Shown: positions 16,357 through 25,679 of the stretch, piece after piece
Numbering within the stretch: position 1 is the stretch's first letter
Layout: every line of letters starts with the position of its first letter
Source: Winogradskyella marincola
GTDB taxonomy: Bacteria > Bacteroidota > Bacteroidia > Flavobacteriales > Flavobacteriaceae
Assembly (NCBI RefSeq): GCF_029624125.1
Contig: NZ_JARSBN010000004.1
Coordinates: forward strand, 372,001 to 436,000
Direction: 5' to 3'
DNA length: 64,000 nucleotides
Position numbers and translations under genes: made by a program
Notes under the pieces: model-generated
Told to the model about the DNA's origin: nothing
The model's database searches: none
What the model saw: the letters and a program-made list of their open reading frames with translations, nothing else

Positions 16357-18705
16357 ATGAAACTAATAAACTATATAAAACGCCACAAAATAAAGTCAGC
16401 AATCCTAGCTGTACTTCTTGTAGTTTATTATTTCTCTTTACCAAAAGACCTCTTTAAAGATCCAACAGCTACTGTAATTACCAGCAATAATAATGAATTG
16501 TTAGGTGCTAAAATTGCAGATGACGGTCAATGGCGATTTCCTGAAACCGATAGAGTCCCTGAAAAATTTAAAACCTGTCTTCTACTTTTTGAAGATGAAT
16601 ATTTCTATAAACATCCTGGTTTCAATCCTATTTCAATATTTAAAGCGTTAAAAGAAAACATAAGTTCTGGTTCGGTAAAACGAGGTGGAAGTACACTCAC
16701 GCAACAAGTGATTCGCTTATCTCGAAAAGGACAATCTAGAACCTATCTCGAAAAGCTGAAAGAAATCATTTTAGCAACACGATTAGAATTCAGACATTCT
16801 AAAGACGACATTTTAAAACTATATGCAAGTCACGCACCATTTGGTGGCAACGTCGTTGGCATCGATGCTGCAGCTTGGCGCTATTTCAATAGAGAAGCTT
16901 CTAATTTATCTTGGGCAGAAAGTGCAACCCTTGCAGTTTTGCCCAATGCACCAAGTCTTATTTATCCGGGAAAAAATCAACAACGACTGCTCGATAAACG
17001 CAATCGCCTATTAAAAAAACTGTTAGATAATGGCACTATAGATGAGCTCACTTACGAGCTTTCCGTCGCTGAAACTTTACCGCAAAAACCGTATCCCTTA
17101 CCTCAAATCGCACCGCATTTATTACAAAAAACAGCCAAACATAATAAAGGTAAGCGACTAAAAACAACGGTTGATATTACCTTACAAACACAAACTAATC
17201 ATATTGTAAAACAACATTACAATAGCTTAAAACAAAATGAGATTTATAACATTTCGGTATTGGTTTTAGACGTAAAAACCAGAAAAGTCTTGACCTATAT
17301 TGGCAATTCGCCAACAGATAATGCACATCAAAAAAGTGTGGATATTATTGATAAGCCAAGAAGCACAGGTAGTATTTTAAAACCGTTTTTGTATGCTGCT
17401 ATGCTCGATGCTGGCGATTTGTTACCACATACTTTGGTCGCTGATGTACCAACACAATTTGGTAGTTACCAACCCGAAAATTACGACAAGTCTTACGATG
17501 GTGCAGTACACGCTAACGAAGCCTTATCGCGCTCATTGAATGTACCTGCTGTGCGAATGCTTCAGGATTTTGGGTTAGACCGTTTTTATCATTATTTGAA
17601 GCAATTAAAGTTGAAAGATTTAAGGTACAATGCTAATCATTATGGCTTGTCTTTAGCACTTGGTGGTGCCGAAAGTAACCTTTGGGATTTATGTAAAAGC
17701 TATGCTGCAATGGCTTCGACCTTAAATCATTTTAATGACCATTCCAGCGCATATTTTACCAACGAATTTATTGAACCTGTTTATAATTTTGAATCTAAAG
17801 TCGACTTCGGAAAACTGGTTTCTGAAAAGTCTGTTTTTGATGCTGCCTCTATCTATCTCACGTTTGAAAGTATGAAACAAGTGAACAGACCTGAAAGCGA
17901 TGAAAGTTGGGAATTTTACGATTCGTCTCAAGACATTGCCTGGAAAACTGGTACTAGTTTTGGATTTAGAGATGCTTGGGCCATTGGCACCACCAAAGAT
18001 TATGTGGTTGGTGTTTGGGTTGGTAATGCTGATGGCGAAGGACGACCTGGTTTGGTTGGTGTACAAACGGCTGCACCAATTTTGTTTGATGTCTTTGATA
18101 TTCTGCCAAAAAGCGATTGGTTTGCAAAGCCTTATGACGAAATGATCGAAGTGAGTATTTGCAAGAAAAGTGGTTACAGAGCTTCAACAGCTTGTGATGA
18201 TATTGAGCCTAGATTTATTCAAAATTCTGGACAAAAAACAGCACCTTGTCCATTTCATAAATTGGTACATTTGGATGCTTCTGAGCAGTTTCAAGTGAAT
18301 TCTTCTTGTGAGGATGTTTCAAACTTAAAAACAACGTCTTGGTTTGTTTTGCCACCTCTTCAGGAATATTATTTCAAAACTAAAAATCCGTTTTACAAAC
18401 CCTTACCGCCTTTTAGAAATGATTGTGTAAAAACTTCAGCAATTCATATGGAATTTATTTATCCTAATCAGCAAAACACTATTTTCTTACCCAAAGATTT
18501 TGATGGTAATACCAACGATTTAATCTTGAAAGTAGCTCATTCTAAACCAGAGTTAACGCTATATTGGTACATAGACGATGCTTTTATTGGCCAAACCAAA
18601 GACATACACGATATGGCTGTTTTACCTCAGCAAGGTGAATATACCATCACTGTAGTTGATGAACTTGGCAACGAAATAAAGCATAAAATAACTGTAGCTA
18701 ATTAA
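16357..18705 (+). CDS. pbpC: Penicillin-binding protein 1C (bifunctional glycosyltransferase/transpeptidase)
   Basis: This 782-residue protein has one N-terminal membrane anchor (AILAVLLVVYYFSL). The GT51 glycosyltransferase domain shows FEDEYFYKHPG and GGSTLTQQVIRLSRK. The transpeptidase domain carries Ser339-x2-Lys342 in STGSILKP, SRSLN as the SxN motif, and Lys530-Thr-Gly in KTGTSFGFRDAWAIG. The C-terminal 150 residues match the BiPBP_C extension of PBP1C. It polymerises and cross-links peptidoglycan on the periplasmic face. The upstream alpha-2-macroglobulin is the classical genetic partner of pbpC. Assignment is strong; PBP1A/1B lack this C-terminal domain. Confidence 0.94.
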   Translation: MKLINYIKRHKIKSAILAVLLVVYYFSLPKDLFKDPTATVITSNNNELLGAKIADDGQWRFPETDRVPEKFKTCLLLFEDEYFYKHPGFNPISIFKALKENISSGSVKRGGSTLTQQVIRLSRKGQSRTYLEKLKEIILATRLEFRHSKDDILKLYASHAPFGGNVVGIDAAAWRYFNREASNLSWAESATLAVLPNAPSLIYPGKNQQRLLDKRNRLLKKLLDNGTIDELTYELSVAETLPQKPYPLPQIAPHLLQKTAKHNKGKRLKTTVDITLQTQTNHIVKQHYNSLKQNEIYNISVLVLDVKTRKVLTYIGNSPTDNAHQKSVDIIDKPRSTGSILKPFLYAAMLDAGDLLPHTLVADVPTQFGSYQPENYDKSYDGAVHANEALSRSLNVPAVRMLQDFGLDRFYHYLKQLKLKDLRYNANHYGLSLALGGAESNLWDLCKSYAAMASTLNHFNDHSSAYFTNEFIEPVYNFESKVDFGKLVSEKSVFDAASIYLTFESMKQVNRPESDESWEFYDSSQDIAWKTGTSFGFRDAWAIGTTKDYVVGVWVGNADGEGRPGLVGVQTAAPILFDVFDILPKSDWFAKPYDEMIEVSICKKSGYRASTACDDIEPRFIQNSGQKTAPCPFHKLVHLDASEQFQVNSSCEDVSNLKTTSWFVLPPLQEYYFKTKNPFYKPLPPFRNDCVKTSAIHMEFIYPNQQNTIFLPKDFDGNTNDLILKVAHSKPELTLYWYIDDAFIGQTKDIHDMAVLPQQGEYTITVVDELGNEIKHKITVAN

Positions 18706-18756
18706 GATGTATTCTTAATTGGCAAATATGTATTTTTGTATCCTAAATTTTTTGAG

Positions 18757-19182
18757 ATGGAAACTATTCAATTTATACATTCTGGTTGGGCATACATTGT
18801 TTTGATAGTCTTAGTCATTGCAACATTTAATGCTTTAATTAAGTTTTTTGGCAATAAAGAATTTGATGCTAAAGATTTTAGAATTTCACTATTTACTCTA
18901 ATTACTATGCACATTCAATTGTTATTTGGAATTATTTTGTGGTTTACAAAAGGATATTTTGATGAAATGTCTGTTGGAGAAGTAATGAAAAATGATGCCG
19001 TAAGAAAGTTAGCTGTTGAGCATCCTGCAACTATGCTAATTGCTGTTGCTTTAGTTACGATTGGTTATTCTAAACATAAAAAGAAATTGGTTTCTAAGCC
19101 TAAATTTAAAGTGCTTGCTATTTTCTATACAATAGCATTAGCTTTAGTTTTATATATGATTCCTTGGAATCAGTGGTTCTAA
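18757..19182 (+). CDS. Small four-helix membrane protein, function unknown
   Basis: This 141-residue protein has four likely membrane segments (about 9-25, 44-62, 86-101 and 116-134). His residues occur near helix ends (FIHSGW, TMHIQLLFG, EHPATML, SKHKKK), which could suggest a haem-binding cytochrome b-like bundle, but this is speculation. I start at the ATG at 18757; a TTG seven codons upstream is possible. It follows pbpC by 51 bases and ends at a shared terminator. I do not recognise a named family. Confidence 0.7.
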   Translation: METIQFIHSGWAYIVLIVLVIATFNALIKFFGNKEFDAKDFRISLFTLITMHIQLLFGIILWFTKGYFDEMSVGEVMKNDAVRKLAVEHPATMLIAVALVTIGYSKHKKKLVSKPKFKVLAIFYTIALALVLYMIPWNQWF

Positions 19183-19188
19183 AAAATA

Positions 19189-19218
19189 AAAAGGCGCAAA
19201 TTAAAATTTGCGCCTTTT
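19189..19218. terminator. Bidirectional terminator
   Basis: Perfect 12-bp arms AAAAGGCGCAAA and TTTGCGCCTTTT surround a 6-base loop. It lies between convergent genes and has T runs both ways. Confidence 0.9.
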
Positions 19219-19239
19219 CTATATATATAAGTTTCAGAA

Positions 19240-20322
19240 TTAATCTTCCGATTTTTCATCTTCGTCTTTTACTTCTTTAACCAAGTAGACGTACACTGGA
19301 AAGTGATCACTAAAACCGTCTGTAAAACTACCATCAGAGAAACTTCTAAATGGATAGCCTTTATACCTTCCGCGTTTATTAGTTAAATAGTTCTTGTTAA
19401 AAATACCTGCTTTATACAACCTAAACGAATCGTAATCTTGCTCAAGGAAAGGTTGAGTCAATAATATTTGATCGAACAAACTCCAAGCATCTCTGTATCC
19501 TGTTGTTCCTAGGCCTTGCTTTTTAAATTGATTTTCAAAAGGGTTATAAATCCCTTTTAAACCTACCTTCTTCTTTTTTGCTTCAGCTTTTAATCCTTCT
19601 TTTAAACTTGCATTGTTTGGGTTATCATTTAAATCTCCCATAGTAATGATTTTTGCATAAGGATCTATAGATTGAAGTGAATCTATAATACGTTTGTTTA
19701 ATTTTGCTGCAGCAACACGCTTTGGTCTACTTCTAGCTTCGCCACCTCTTCTTGACGGCCAGTGATTAACGATGATATGAATAAGTTCTCCATCTAATTT
19801 TCCGCTCACTAACAGTTGATCTCTTGTGTAAACACGTTTTCTTGTATCGTCATCATAAATCTTCAATTCAAAGCTACTTGTATCAATTGGCTTAAAAAGT
19901 GATTTTTGGTACAAAAGCGCAACATCAATTCCTCTGGCATCAGGCGAATCGTAATGTACAATTCCGTAATCCTTATCTAATAATTGAGGATCATTTACCA
20001 AATCTACAAGGACTTGCCTGTTTTCAATTTCTGAAACACCAATAATCGCTGGTGTATTGTTTGTGTCCTCTTTACCTATATCAGCAACTACTCTTGCCAT
20101 ATTTTTCACCTTCTCTACGTAAACTTCGGCTCTGTTAGCTTCATGCATTTCCATGATAGGACTAGCCTCATCATATTTAAGAGGATCATTAATAGTATCG
20201 AATAAGTTTTCGAGGTTGTAAAATGCCACTGTATGAATCTTATATTTCTTCTTTTCTTGTGCATTTACATTGGCAAACACTATTGTTAATAAAAATAAAA
20301 TACTGAGTTTTAATGTTTTCAT
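19240..20322 (-). CDS. Secreted endonuclease/exonuclease/phosphatase-family protein
   Basis: This 360-residue protein has a signal peptide (to VFANVNAQ, about residue 21). The fold's catalytic motifs appear in order: FYNLENLF, IIGVSEIENRQVL (metal-binding Glu), VNHWPSRRGG, ITMGDLNDNP and the C-terminal SDHFPVYVYL. This superfamily includes DNase I-like nucleases and lipid or sugar phosphatases, metal-dependent phosphoesterases. Secretion and divergence from a TonB receptor-DUF5689 pair suggest extracellular cleavage of phosphodiesters, possibly DNA, for uptake. The substrate is an inference. Confidence 0.9.
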   Translation of the reverse strand: MKTLKLSILFLLTIVFANVNAQEKKKYKIHTVAFYNLENLFDTINDPLKYDEASPIMEMHEANRAEVYVEKVKNMARVVADIGKEDTNNTPAIIGVSEIENRQVLVDLVNDPQLLDKDYGIVHYDSPDARGIDVALLYQKSLFKPIDTSSFELKIYDDDTRKRVYTRDQLLVSGKLDGELIHIIVNHWPSRRGGEARSRPKRVAAAKLNKRIIDSLQSIDPYAKIITMGDLNDNPNNASLKEGLKAEAKKKKVGLKGIYNPFENQFKKQGLGTTGYRDAWSLFDQILLTQPFLEQDYDSFRLYKAGIFNKNYLTNKRGRYKGYPFRSFSDGSFTDGFSDHFPVYVYLVKEVKDEDEKSED

Positions 20323-20367
20323 TTAATGTATGTTATGTTATCATTAATTACTTTGCAATTCTTGGGC

Positions 20368-20375
20368 CAAAAGTA
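20368..20375 (-). promoter_or_regulatory. Putative -7 element for the endonuclease gene
   Basis: On the minus strand this reads TACTTTTG, matching the Bacteroidota consensus TAnnTTTG, 45 bases before the start at 20322. No good TTTG -33 box was seen. Confidence 0.4.
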
Positions 20376-20395
20376 TATATTTATTATAAAAGATG

Positions 20396-20403
20396 TACAT
20401 TTG
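20396..20403 (+). promoter_or_regulatory. Putative -7 element for the TonB receptor gene
   Basis: TACATTTG matches TAnnTTTG, 57 bases before the receptor ATG and facing away from the minus-strand element at 20368. The -33 box is not clear. Confidence 0.45.
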
Positions 20404-20460
20404 CACGCCTTAAATAACTTTTATTTAATGTAAGAAATATTATTAACTCTAAAATCAATT

Positions 20461-23250
20461 ATGAAAAAAAGTCTAATTATTTTATTGTTTGGATTGTTTT
20501 CTTCTTTTGCATTGGTGGCACAAAGCACAATGATTAAAGGTAGTGTAAAAGATGCAACTTCTTTAGAACCAATTCCAGATGTAACAATAACAATTGAAGA
20601 AACCCAGCAGTCTACAATGACAAATGGTTTGGGTGAATTTGCTTTTTCTAGCAATGTTCCATTAGGCGAACAAGTATTACAAATATCTAAACCTGGATAT
20701 GTTACAAAACGTTACCCTATTATAGTAAACGAAGGGCAAACAGTTAACATTACAGACATGACTTTAGAAGCAGAATTAGCAAGTGGTAACGACTTATTTA
20801 CCATTACTTTATCTGATGATGAATTAAATGACGACACAAGTGGTGCAGATAACATCTCTGGATTACTATCTTCTTCTATGGATGTTTTTCAAAGAACTGC
20901 AGCTTTTGAATTTAGCTCTTCTTTCTTTAGAATGAGAGGTTTAGACTCTGACAATGGTTCTGTTTTAATCAACGGAATTGAAATGAATAAAGTATACAAC
21001 GGTAGACCTCAATGGAGTAACTGGGGAGGTTTAAATGACGTTGTAAGAAATCAGGTTTTAACTGCTGGTTTAACACCATCTGAATATAATTTTGGTGGTA
21101 TTTTAGGAACAACAAACATTATCGCTAGAGCTTCTAGCTACAGAAAAGGTGGTAGAGTAACATATTCTTCGTCTAACAGAAGTTACACCAATAGAGTAAT
21201 GGCAAGTTACGCATCTGGACTATTAGACGGTGGTTGGTCTTACGCTTTTATGGCAAGTAGAAGATGGGGAAATGAAGGTTACCAAGACGCTACTTTATAT
21301 GATGCAAACTCTTTCTTTGCTACAGTAGAGAAAAAAATTAATGATAAGCACAGCCTTAACTTTACAAGTATATATGCTCCTAACAGAAGAGGTAAATCTT
21401 CTCCTAACACTCAAGAAGTATATGACTTAAAAGGCATTAAGTATAACGAATATTGGGGCTACTTAGATGGTGAAAAGAAAAACTCTCGTATTAAGGAAAC
21501 TGAAGAGCCAATATTAATGCTTAATCATTATTGGGATATTAACAGCAAAACATCTCTTAATACAAACGTGGCCTATCAATGGGGAAAACTTGGCAACAGT
21601 CGTTTAGACTTTCCAGGAGGTGCAAACCCAAGTCCTGCTTACTATCAAAAATTACCGAGTTATTTCTTAGCTGATGATGATGGTCCAGATTACGAAAACG
21701 CATACATCGCTGAGCAAGAATTTATAAACAACGGTCAAATAGACTGGAATAGAATCATTGACGCTAACCTTACCAACAACATAGGAGGTAATTATGCAGC
21801 GTATGCATTATACGAAGATCGTTCTGATGACTCACAAGTAACAGTAAATACTATCTTAAATACTGAACTAAGTGAAAACATCATTTTAAACGCTTCTGTA
21901 AACTATAAGACTTTAAAATCTGAAAACTTTGCTGAAGTTATAGATTTATTAGGAAGCAATACAGGTGTTCTTAATGTAGACTCATTTGATGGTTTCCAGT
22001 TTGATCTTAACAATCCTGATCAAGTTGCTTTTGAAGGAGATAAGTACAGATACAACTACAACCTATATGCAGATGTTATTTCTGGTTATGCACAAGGTGT
22101 ATTTAAGTACAATAAAGTAGATTTCTACTTAGCTGGTAGCATTACAAAAACAGATTACTACAGAGACGGTCTATACAGAAACGAAGCAAACGCTAACAAT
22201 TCTTACGGTAAAGGTGGCGAAGTAGACTTTACAGGATTTGGTGCTAAAGCTGGTTTTACTTATAAAATATCTGGTAAACACTTAATTGACGTTAATGGAG
22301 GCTATATAACAAGAGCACCATCTTTAAGAAACACCTACTCTAACGCTAGAGTAAATCATGATGTTGTTGGTGTTGTTAATGGAGTAAACGTAACAGGACA
22401 AGAGATTACAGAAGAAAAAATAACATCTTTTGATGCTAGTTACATCTTTAGATCACCAATTGTTAATGCTCGTTTAACAGGTTTCTACACTAAGACAGAA
22501 GATGCTAACGAAATTTCTTTCTACTACGCAGATGGTATTGGAGGTTTCTTTGACGATCAAGGTAATGTACAAACAAACAATTTAGTTTCAGAAGTATTAC
22601 AAGGTGTAGACAAAAGACACCTAGGCGCAGAGTTTGGTATTGAAGCACAAGTAACACCAACAATAAAATTAAAAGGTGCTGCTTCTTATGGCCAATACAC
22701 CTACGACAACAATCCTAACTTATACATCTCTGCAAACGATCAGGCAGCATTTTATGGTGAGTCTAACCTAAAAGATTACAAAGTAGCTGGTGGTCCACAG
22801 AAAGCTTACTCTGTAGGTTTTGAATATAGAGATCCGGACTACTGGTGGTTTGGTGCAACTGCAAACTTCTTTGATGAAACTTATGTAGATGTAAGCCCTC
22901 TTTTAAGAACTTCTAGTTTCTACACAGAGCCAACAGACGGATTACCAATGAACGATTACAACCCAGAGATTGCAAGAGATCTTTTAAAACAAGAAGAGTT
23001 TGGCAGTTATATGGTCGTTAACCTTATAGGTGGTAAGTCATGGAAAATAAATGATTATTTTGTAGGTTTCTTTGCAAGTGTAGGAAACGTACTAGACAAG
23101 CAATATAGAACTGGTGGATTTGAGCAAGGTCGTAACGCTAACTACAGAGAGTTACTAGAAGACAATTCTAATCCTAAGCGTCGTTTTGGACCTAAGTACT
23201 GGTATGGTCGTGGCGCAAATTACTTTTTAAATGTATATTTTAGATTCTAA
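20461..23250 (+). CDS. TonB-dependent receptor with carboxypeptidase-regulatory-like N-domain
   Basis: This 929-residue outer-membrane receptor has a signal peptide (to ALVAQ, about residue 20). A regulatory-like beta-sandwich follows (MIKGSVKDATSLEPIPDVTI), then a plug with FFRMRGLDSDNGSVLINGIEMN and NFGGILGTTNIIAR, then a 22-strand-type barrel rich in Asn, Tyr and Asp, ending YFLNVYFRF with the terminal Phe usual for outer-membrane proteins. It imports a ligand using TonB energy. No SusD follows; a DUF5689 lipoprotein takes that place 7 bases downstream. Ligand unknown; the divergent endonuclease suggests a nucleic-acid or phosphate product. Confidence 0.92.
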   Translation: MKKSLIILLFGLFSSFALVAQSTMIKGSVKDATSLEPIPDVTITIEETQQSTMTNGLGEFAFSSNVPLGEQVLQISKPGYVTKRYPIIVNEGQTVNITDMTLEAELASGNDLFTITLSDDELNDDTSGADNISGLLSSSMDVFQRTAAFEFSSSFFRMRGLDSDNGSVLINGIEMNKVYNGRPQWSNWGGLNDVVRNQVLTAGLTPSEYNFGGILGTTNIIARASSYRKGGRVTYSSSNRSYTNRVMASYASGLLDGGWSYAFMASRRWGNEGYQDATLYDANSFFATVEKKINDKHSLNFTSIYAPNRRGKSSPNTQEVYDLKGIKYNEYWGYLDGEKKNSRIKETEEPILMLNHYWDINSKTSLNTNVAYQWGKLGNSRLDFPGGANPSPAYYQKLPSYFLADDDGPDYENAYIAEQEFINNGQIDWNRIIDANLTNNIGGNYAAYALYEDRSDDSQVTVNTILNTELSENIILNASVNYKTLKSENFAEVIDLLGSNTGVLNVDSFDGFQFDLNNPDQVAFEGDKYRYNYNLYADVISGYAQGVFKYNKVDFYLAGSITKTDYYRDGLYRNEANANNSYGKGGEVDFTGFGAKAGFTYKISGKHLIDVNGGYITRAPSLRNTYSNARVNHDVVGVVNGVNVTGQEITEEKITSFDASYIFRSPIVNARLTGFYTKTEDANEISFYYADGIGGFFDDQGNVQTNNLVSEVLQGVDKRHLGAEFGIEAQVTPTIKLKGAASYGQYTYDNNPNLYISANDQAAFYGESNLKDYKVAGGPQKAYSVGFEYRDPDYWWFGATANFFDETYVDVSPLLRTSSFYTEPTDGLPMNDYNPEIARDLLKQEEFGSYMVVNLIGGKSWKINDYFVGFFASVGNVLDKQYRTGGFEQGRNANYRELLEDNSNPKRRFGPKYWYGRGANYFLNVYFRF

Positions 23251-23257
23251 AAAAACT

Positions 23258-24682
23258 ATGAAAAATAAATTTCAAACTATGAAAACAACAAAATTATTAA
23301 CACTTTTACTTGCTCTTTTTGCAAGTATTGCAATTACATCTTGTGTTGAAGATGACGATTACAGCGTTCCTAACAGCTTAGGAAGTGAAGAAAACGCAGG
23401 TTTAGAGCAAATCTTAGCAGATATTAACTCTGGTGATTTAACTGAAATATCAATTGCAGATCTAAAAGCACTTTACCAAGCATACGAAGATGGTCAAAGC
23501 GGTTTTGATTACGATCACTTTATTCAAATTCCAGACAACTTAGTTGTTAAAGGTTATGTAACTTCTTCTGATGCTACTGGTAACTTTTACAAAGAATTTT
23601 ACATGCAAGACGCACCTGAAAACCCAACAGCTGCTTTAGGTGTTCTTTTAAATCAAGTTGACTCTTACAACCAGTTTAACCTTGGTCGTGAGGTTTACAT
23701 TAAACTAAAAGACATGTATGTTGGTTACAATGCTAACGAAATTATCTCTGTAGGTGGTAAACCAGACGAAGATGAAGTAGGTCAATTTACAGCAAATCAA
23801 ATTCCAACTAAGATTTTTAGATCTGCAGTAACAGAAACTATAGTACCATTACAAGTTAGTTTATCTGAAATAAACGAAAGCCATGTTGGATTTTTTGTAA
23901 CTGCTACAGATGTTCAATTCCCAGAAAACTTAGCAGGTAGTACTTATGGTGATCCAACTGAAGATTTTGATACAAGAAGAACGCTTCAAGCTTGTGAAGG
24001 ATTTGGATACTCTAACTTCTTAGTAGAAACTAGTTCTTTTGCTAACTTCTACAACACACCATTACCAACTCAAGGAGGTACAATTTCTGCTGTTGTTTTA
24101 AAATCTTTTGGTGGAGATGATTTAGTATTATTACTTAACGATCTTAACGATGTAGAATTTGACAACGCTCGTTGTATGCCTTTAGATATTAATGACTTTA
24201 CAGTTGTTTTTGAAGATGGTTTTGATGGTGGATTAAACCAATGGTCTACTTTTAACGTTACTGGTGCTCAAGTTTGGGGAACTGCTAATTTTGGTAACCC
24301 AGCACCTAGTGCTTATATGAATGGTTATTCTGGTGGTGCTCAAGAAAACGAAGATTGGTTAATTTCTGAAGCTATCGATTTATCTGATGTTACAAATACT
24401 TTCTTCTTTTTTGAAACAGATAAGCGTTACGACGGTAACGACCTAGAAGTATATATGTCTACAGATTATTCTGGTGGAGATCCTAACTCTAATGGTACTT
24501 GGACTTTATTAGATGCTACTATGGATCCTAACGCTAATAGCTGGAACACTTGGACAAACTCTGGAAGTATTGATGTTTCTAGTGCTGATGGACAAATGTT
24601 ATACATAGCATTTAAGTACACTTCTACATCATCTGCTGCTGCTACTTTTGAATTAGATAATGTTACTGTATTAGGTTTATAA
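23258..24682 (+). CDS. DUF5689 lipoprotein with choice-of-anchor J-like C-terminus
   Basis: The signal ends AITSC (lipobox) and is followed by an acidic linker VEDDD. The DUF5689-like region (roughly residues 75-270) includes LVVKGYVTSSDATGNFYKEFY and VYIKLKDMYVGY. The C-terminal 150 residues (FEDGFDGGLNQWSTFNVTG, NEDWLISEAIDLSD, YIAFKYTS, FELDNVTV) look like a choice-of-anchor J or MAM-like beta-sandwich. It is probably surface-exposed and a substrate-binding partner of the upstream TonB receptor, from which it is 7 bases apart. I use the ATG at 23258; the ATG at 23279 gives a more compact lipoprotein signal and is equally possible. Confidence 0.87.
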   Translation: MKNKFQTMKTTKLLTLLLALFASIAITSCVEDDDYSVPNSLGSEENAGLEQILADINSGDLTEISIADLKALYQAYEDGQSGFDYDHFIQIPDNLVVKGYVTSSDATGNFYKEFYMQDAPENPTAALGVLLNQVDSYNQFNLGREVYIKLKDMYVGYNANEIISVGGKPDEDEVGQFTANQIPTKIFRSAVTETIVPLQVSLSEINESHVGFFVTATDVQFPENLAGSTYGDPTEDFDTRRTLQACEGFGYSNFLVETSSFANFYNTPLPTQGGTISAVVLKSFGGDDLVLLLNDLNDVEFDNARCMPLDINDFTVVFEDGFDGGLNQWSTFNVTGAQVWGTANFGNPAPSAYMNGYSGGAQENEDWLISEAIDLSDVTNTFFFFETDKRYDGNDLEVYMSTDYSGGDPNSNGTWTLLDATMDPNANSWNTWTNSGSIDVSSADGQMLYIAFKYTSTSSAAATFELDNVTVLGL

Positions 24683-24710
24683 TACATATTACAACAATCC
24701 TTATATTTAC

Positions 24711-24740
24711 AAAACCTGCTGTTAAGCAGGTTTTGTTTTT
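24711..24740 (+). terminator. Terminator of the receptor-DUF5689 operon
   Basis: 10-bp arms AAAACCTGCT and AGCAGGTTTT (24711-24720, 24725-24734) have a GTTA loop and are followed by a T run. Confidence 0.85.
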
Positions 24741-24749
24741 TTCTATATT

Positions 24750-25115
24750 ATGTTAGACAACTATTACATAACCATTTTAAACCATTACAAGAAGCGTTTA
24801 GGCAAACGCAGTCTTGGCATAGCCTTGCTTTACATTAACCTTTTAGAACTGTCTATATTTTTAGCTATAGGCATTTTCTTTTTGGCTTTTGCTAAACAAA
24901 TGAATATAACCACCATGTCACTAACTAAATTTTGGATATTGTTTGTTGTGGTCGCTTTGTTTATTGTGTTTAAAAACTGGATGCGATATAATGGAAAAAA
25001 AAGAAATGTACTTAAGGCAAAATCAAGAACCAAAACTCCCTCAGTAATTTTACTATGGTTGTTGCCGCTTGGTGGCATTATACTTTCTATTGTATTTCTG
25101 CAAGTGTTAACCTAA
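24750..25115 (+). CDS. Small membrane protein, function unknown
   Basis: This 121-residue protein has three probable membrane segments (about 25-45, 58-76, 97-118) separated by Lys/Arg-rich loops (KNWMRYNGKKRNVLKAKSRTK). I do not recognise the family. It lies just after a terminator and is followed by a bidirectional terminator, so it is likely transcribed alone. No promoter match was noted. Confidence 0.65.
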   Translation: MLDNYYITILNHYKKRLGKRSLGIALLYINLLELSIFLAIGIFFLAFAKQMNITTMSLTKFWILFVVVALFIVFKNWMRYNGKKRNVLKAKSRTKTPSVILLWLLPLGGIILSIVFLQVLT

Positions 25116-25120
25116 AATAA

Positions 25121-25149
25121 AAAACGCCATCCGATTAGGATGGCGTTTT
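25121..25149. terminator. Bidirectional terminator
   Basis: 12-bp arms AAAACGCCATCC (25121-25132) and GGATGGCGTTTT (25138-25149) lie between convergent genes with T/A runs on both sides. Confidence 0.88.
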
Positions 25150-25172
25150 ATTTTTCAGGCCTATAAGATCTA

Positions 25173-25583
25173 TTATTTTTCTTTTTGAGTTTCTTTAGTA
25201 AAGTCATCAACAACTTTCATATCCTTTACTTTATATACCTCGCCTACCTTAGTTACTGTCTCTTCTAAAGCTTCAGGAGATACTTTTGCTTCATCATACT
25301 CTACCATTGCCATACGCTTATCAAAATCTACTTTTGCAGACTTAACACCTTCCATCTTTGCCATTTTTTTCTCAATAGTCTTGGCACAGCCCATTGCGCA
25401 TGTCATACCTTCTATACCAAACTCTACTTTAGCATAAGTAGCGTTAGGATCTAAAGTTTTTGCAACATCCTTGCTACTCACCTCCACATCAACAGTTTTT
25501 ACTTCTGGCTCTGCTTGTTGTTTACAAGATGTAAAAGCTAAAAGTAAAGCAGAAGCAACTATTATATTCTTAATTTTTTTCAT
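25173..25583 (-). CDS. Heavy-metal-associated (HMA)-like lipoprotein with CxxxC motif
   Basis: This 136-residue lipoprotein (Cys20 in AFTSCKQ) has an HMA ferredoxin-like domain at about residues 50-110: VEFGIEGMTCAMGCAKTIEKKM, KMEGVKSAKVDFDKRMAMVEYDE, EALEETVTKVGEVYKV. The canonical HMA site is GMTCxxC; here it is Cys62-Ala-Met-Gly-Cys66, three residues between the cysteines. It is presumably periplasmic or outer-membrane anchored and could bind copper or another soft metal. No copper ATPase is nearby. Assignment to the fold is secure; metal binding by the altered spacing is inferred. Confidence 0.88.
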   Translation of the reverse strand: MKKIKNIIVASALLLAFTSCKQQAEPEVKTVDVEVSSKDVAKTLDPNATYAKVEFGIEGMTCAMGCAKTIEKKMAKMEGVKSAKVDFDKRMAMVEYDEAKVSPEALEETVTKVGEVYKVKDMKVVDDFTKETQKEK

Positions 25584-25679
25584 TTGTATTAGCTCTAAAA
25601 TTTTGGATAAATCTAATAAATATTAGTGTTTTCTGCGAAATAATTAACGATTTTTGTGATTCATTTGCGTTGTTTTTGT

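Noticed and set aside
20461-24682. SusCD polysaccharide-utilisation locus
   Set aside because: No SusD-like protein and no glycosidase; the second gene is DUF5689.
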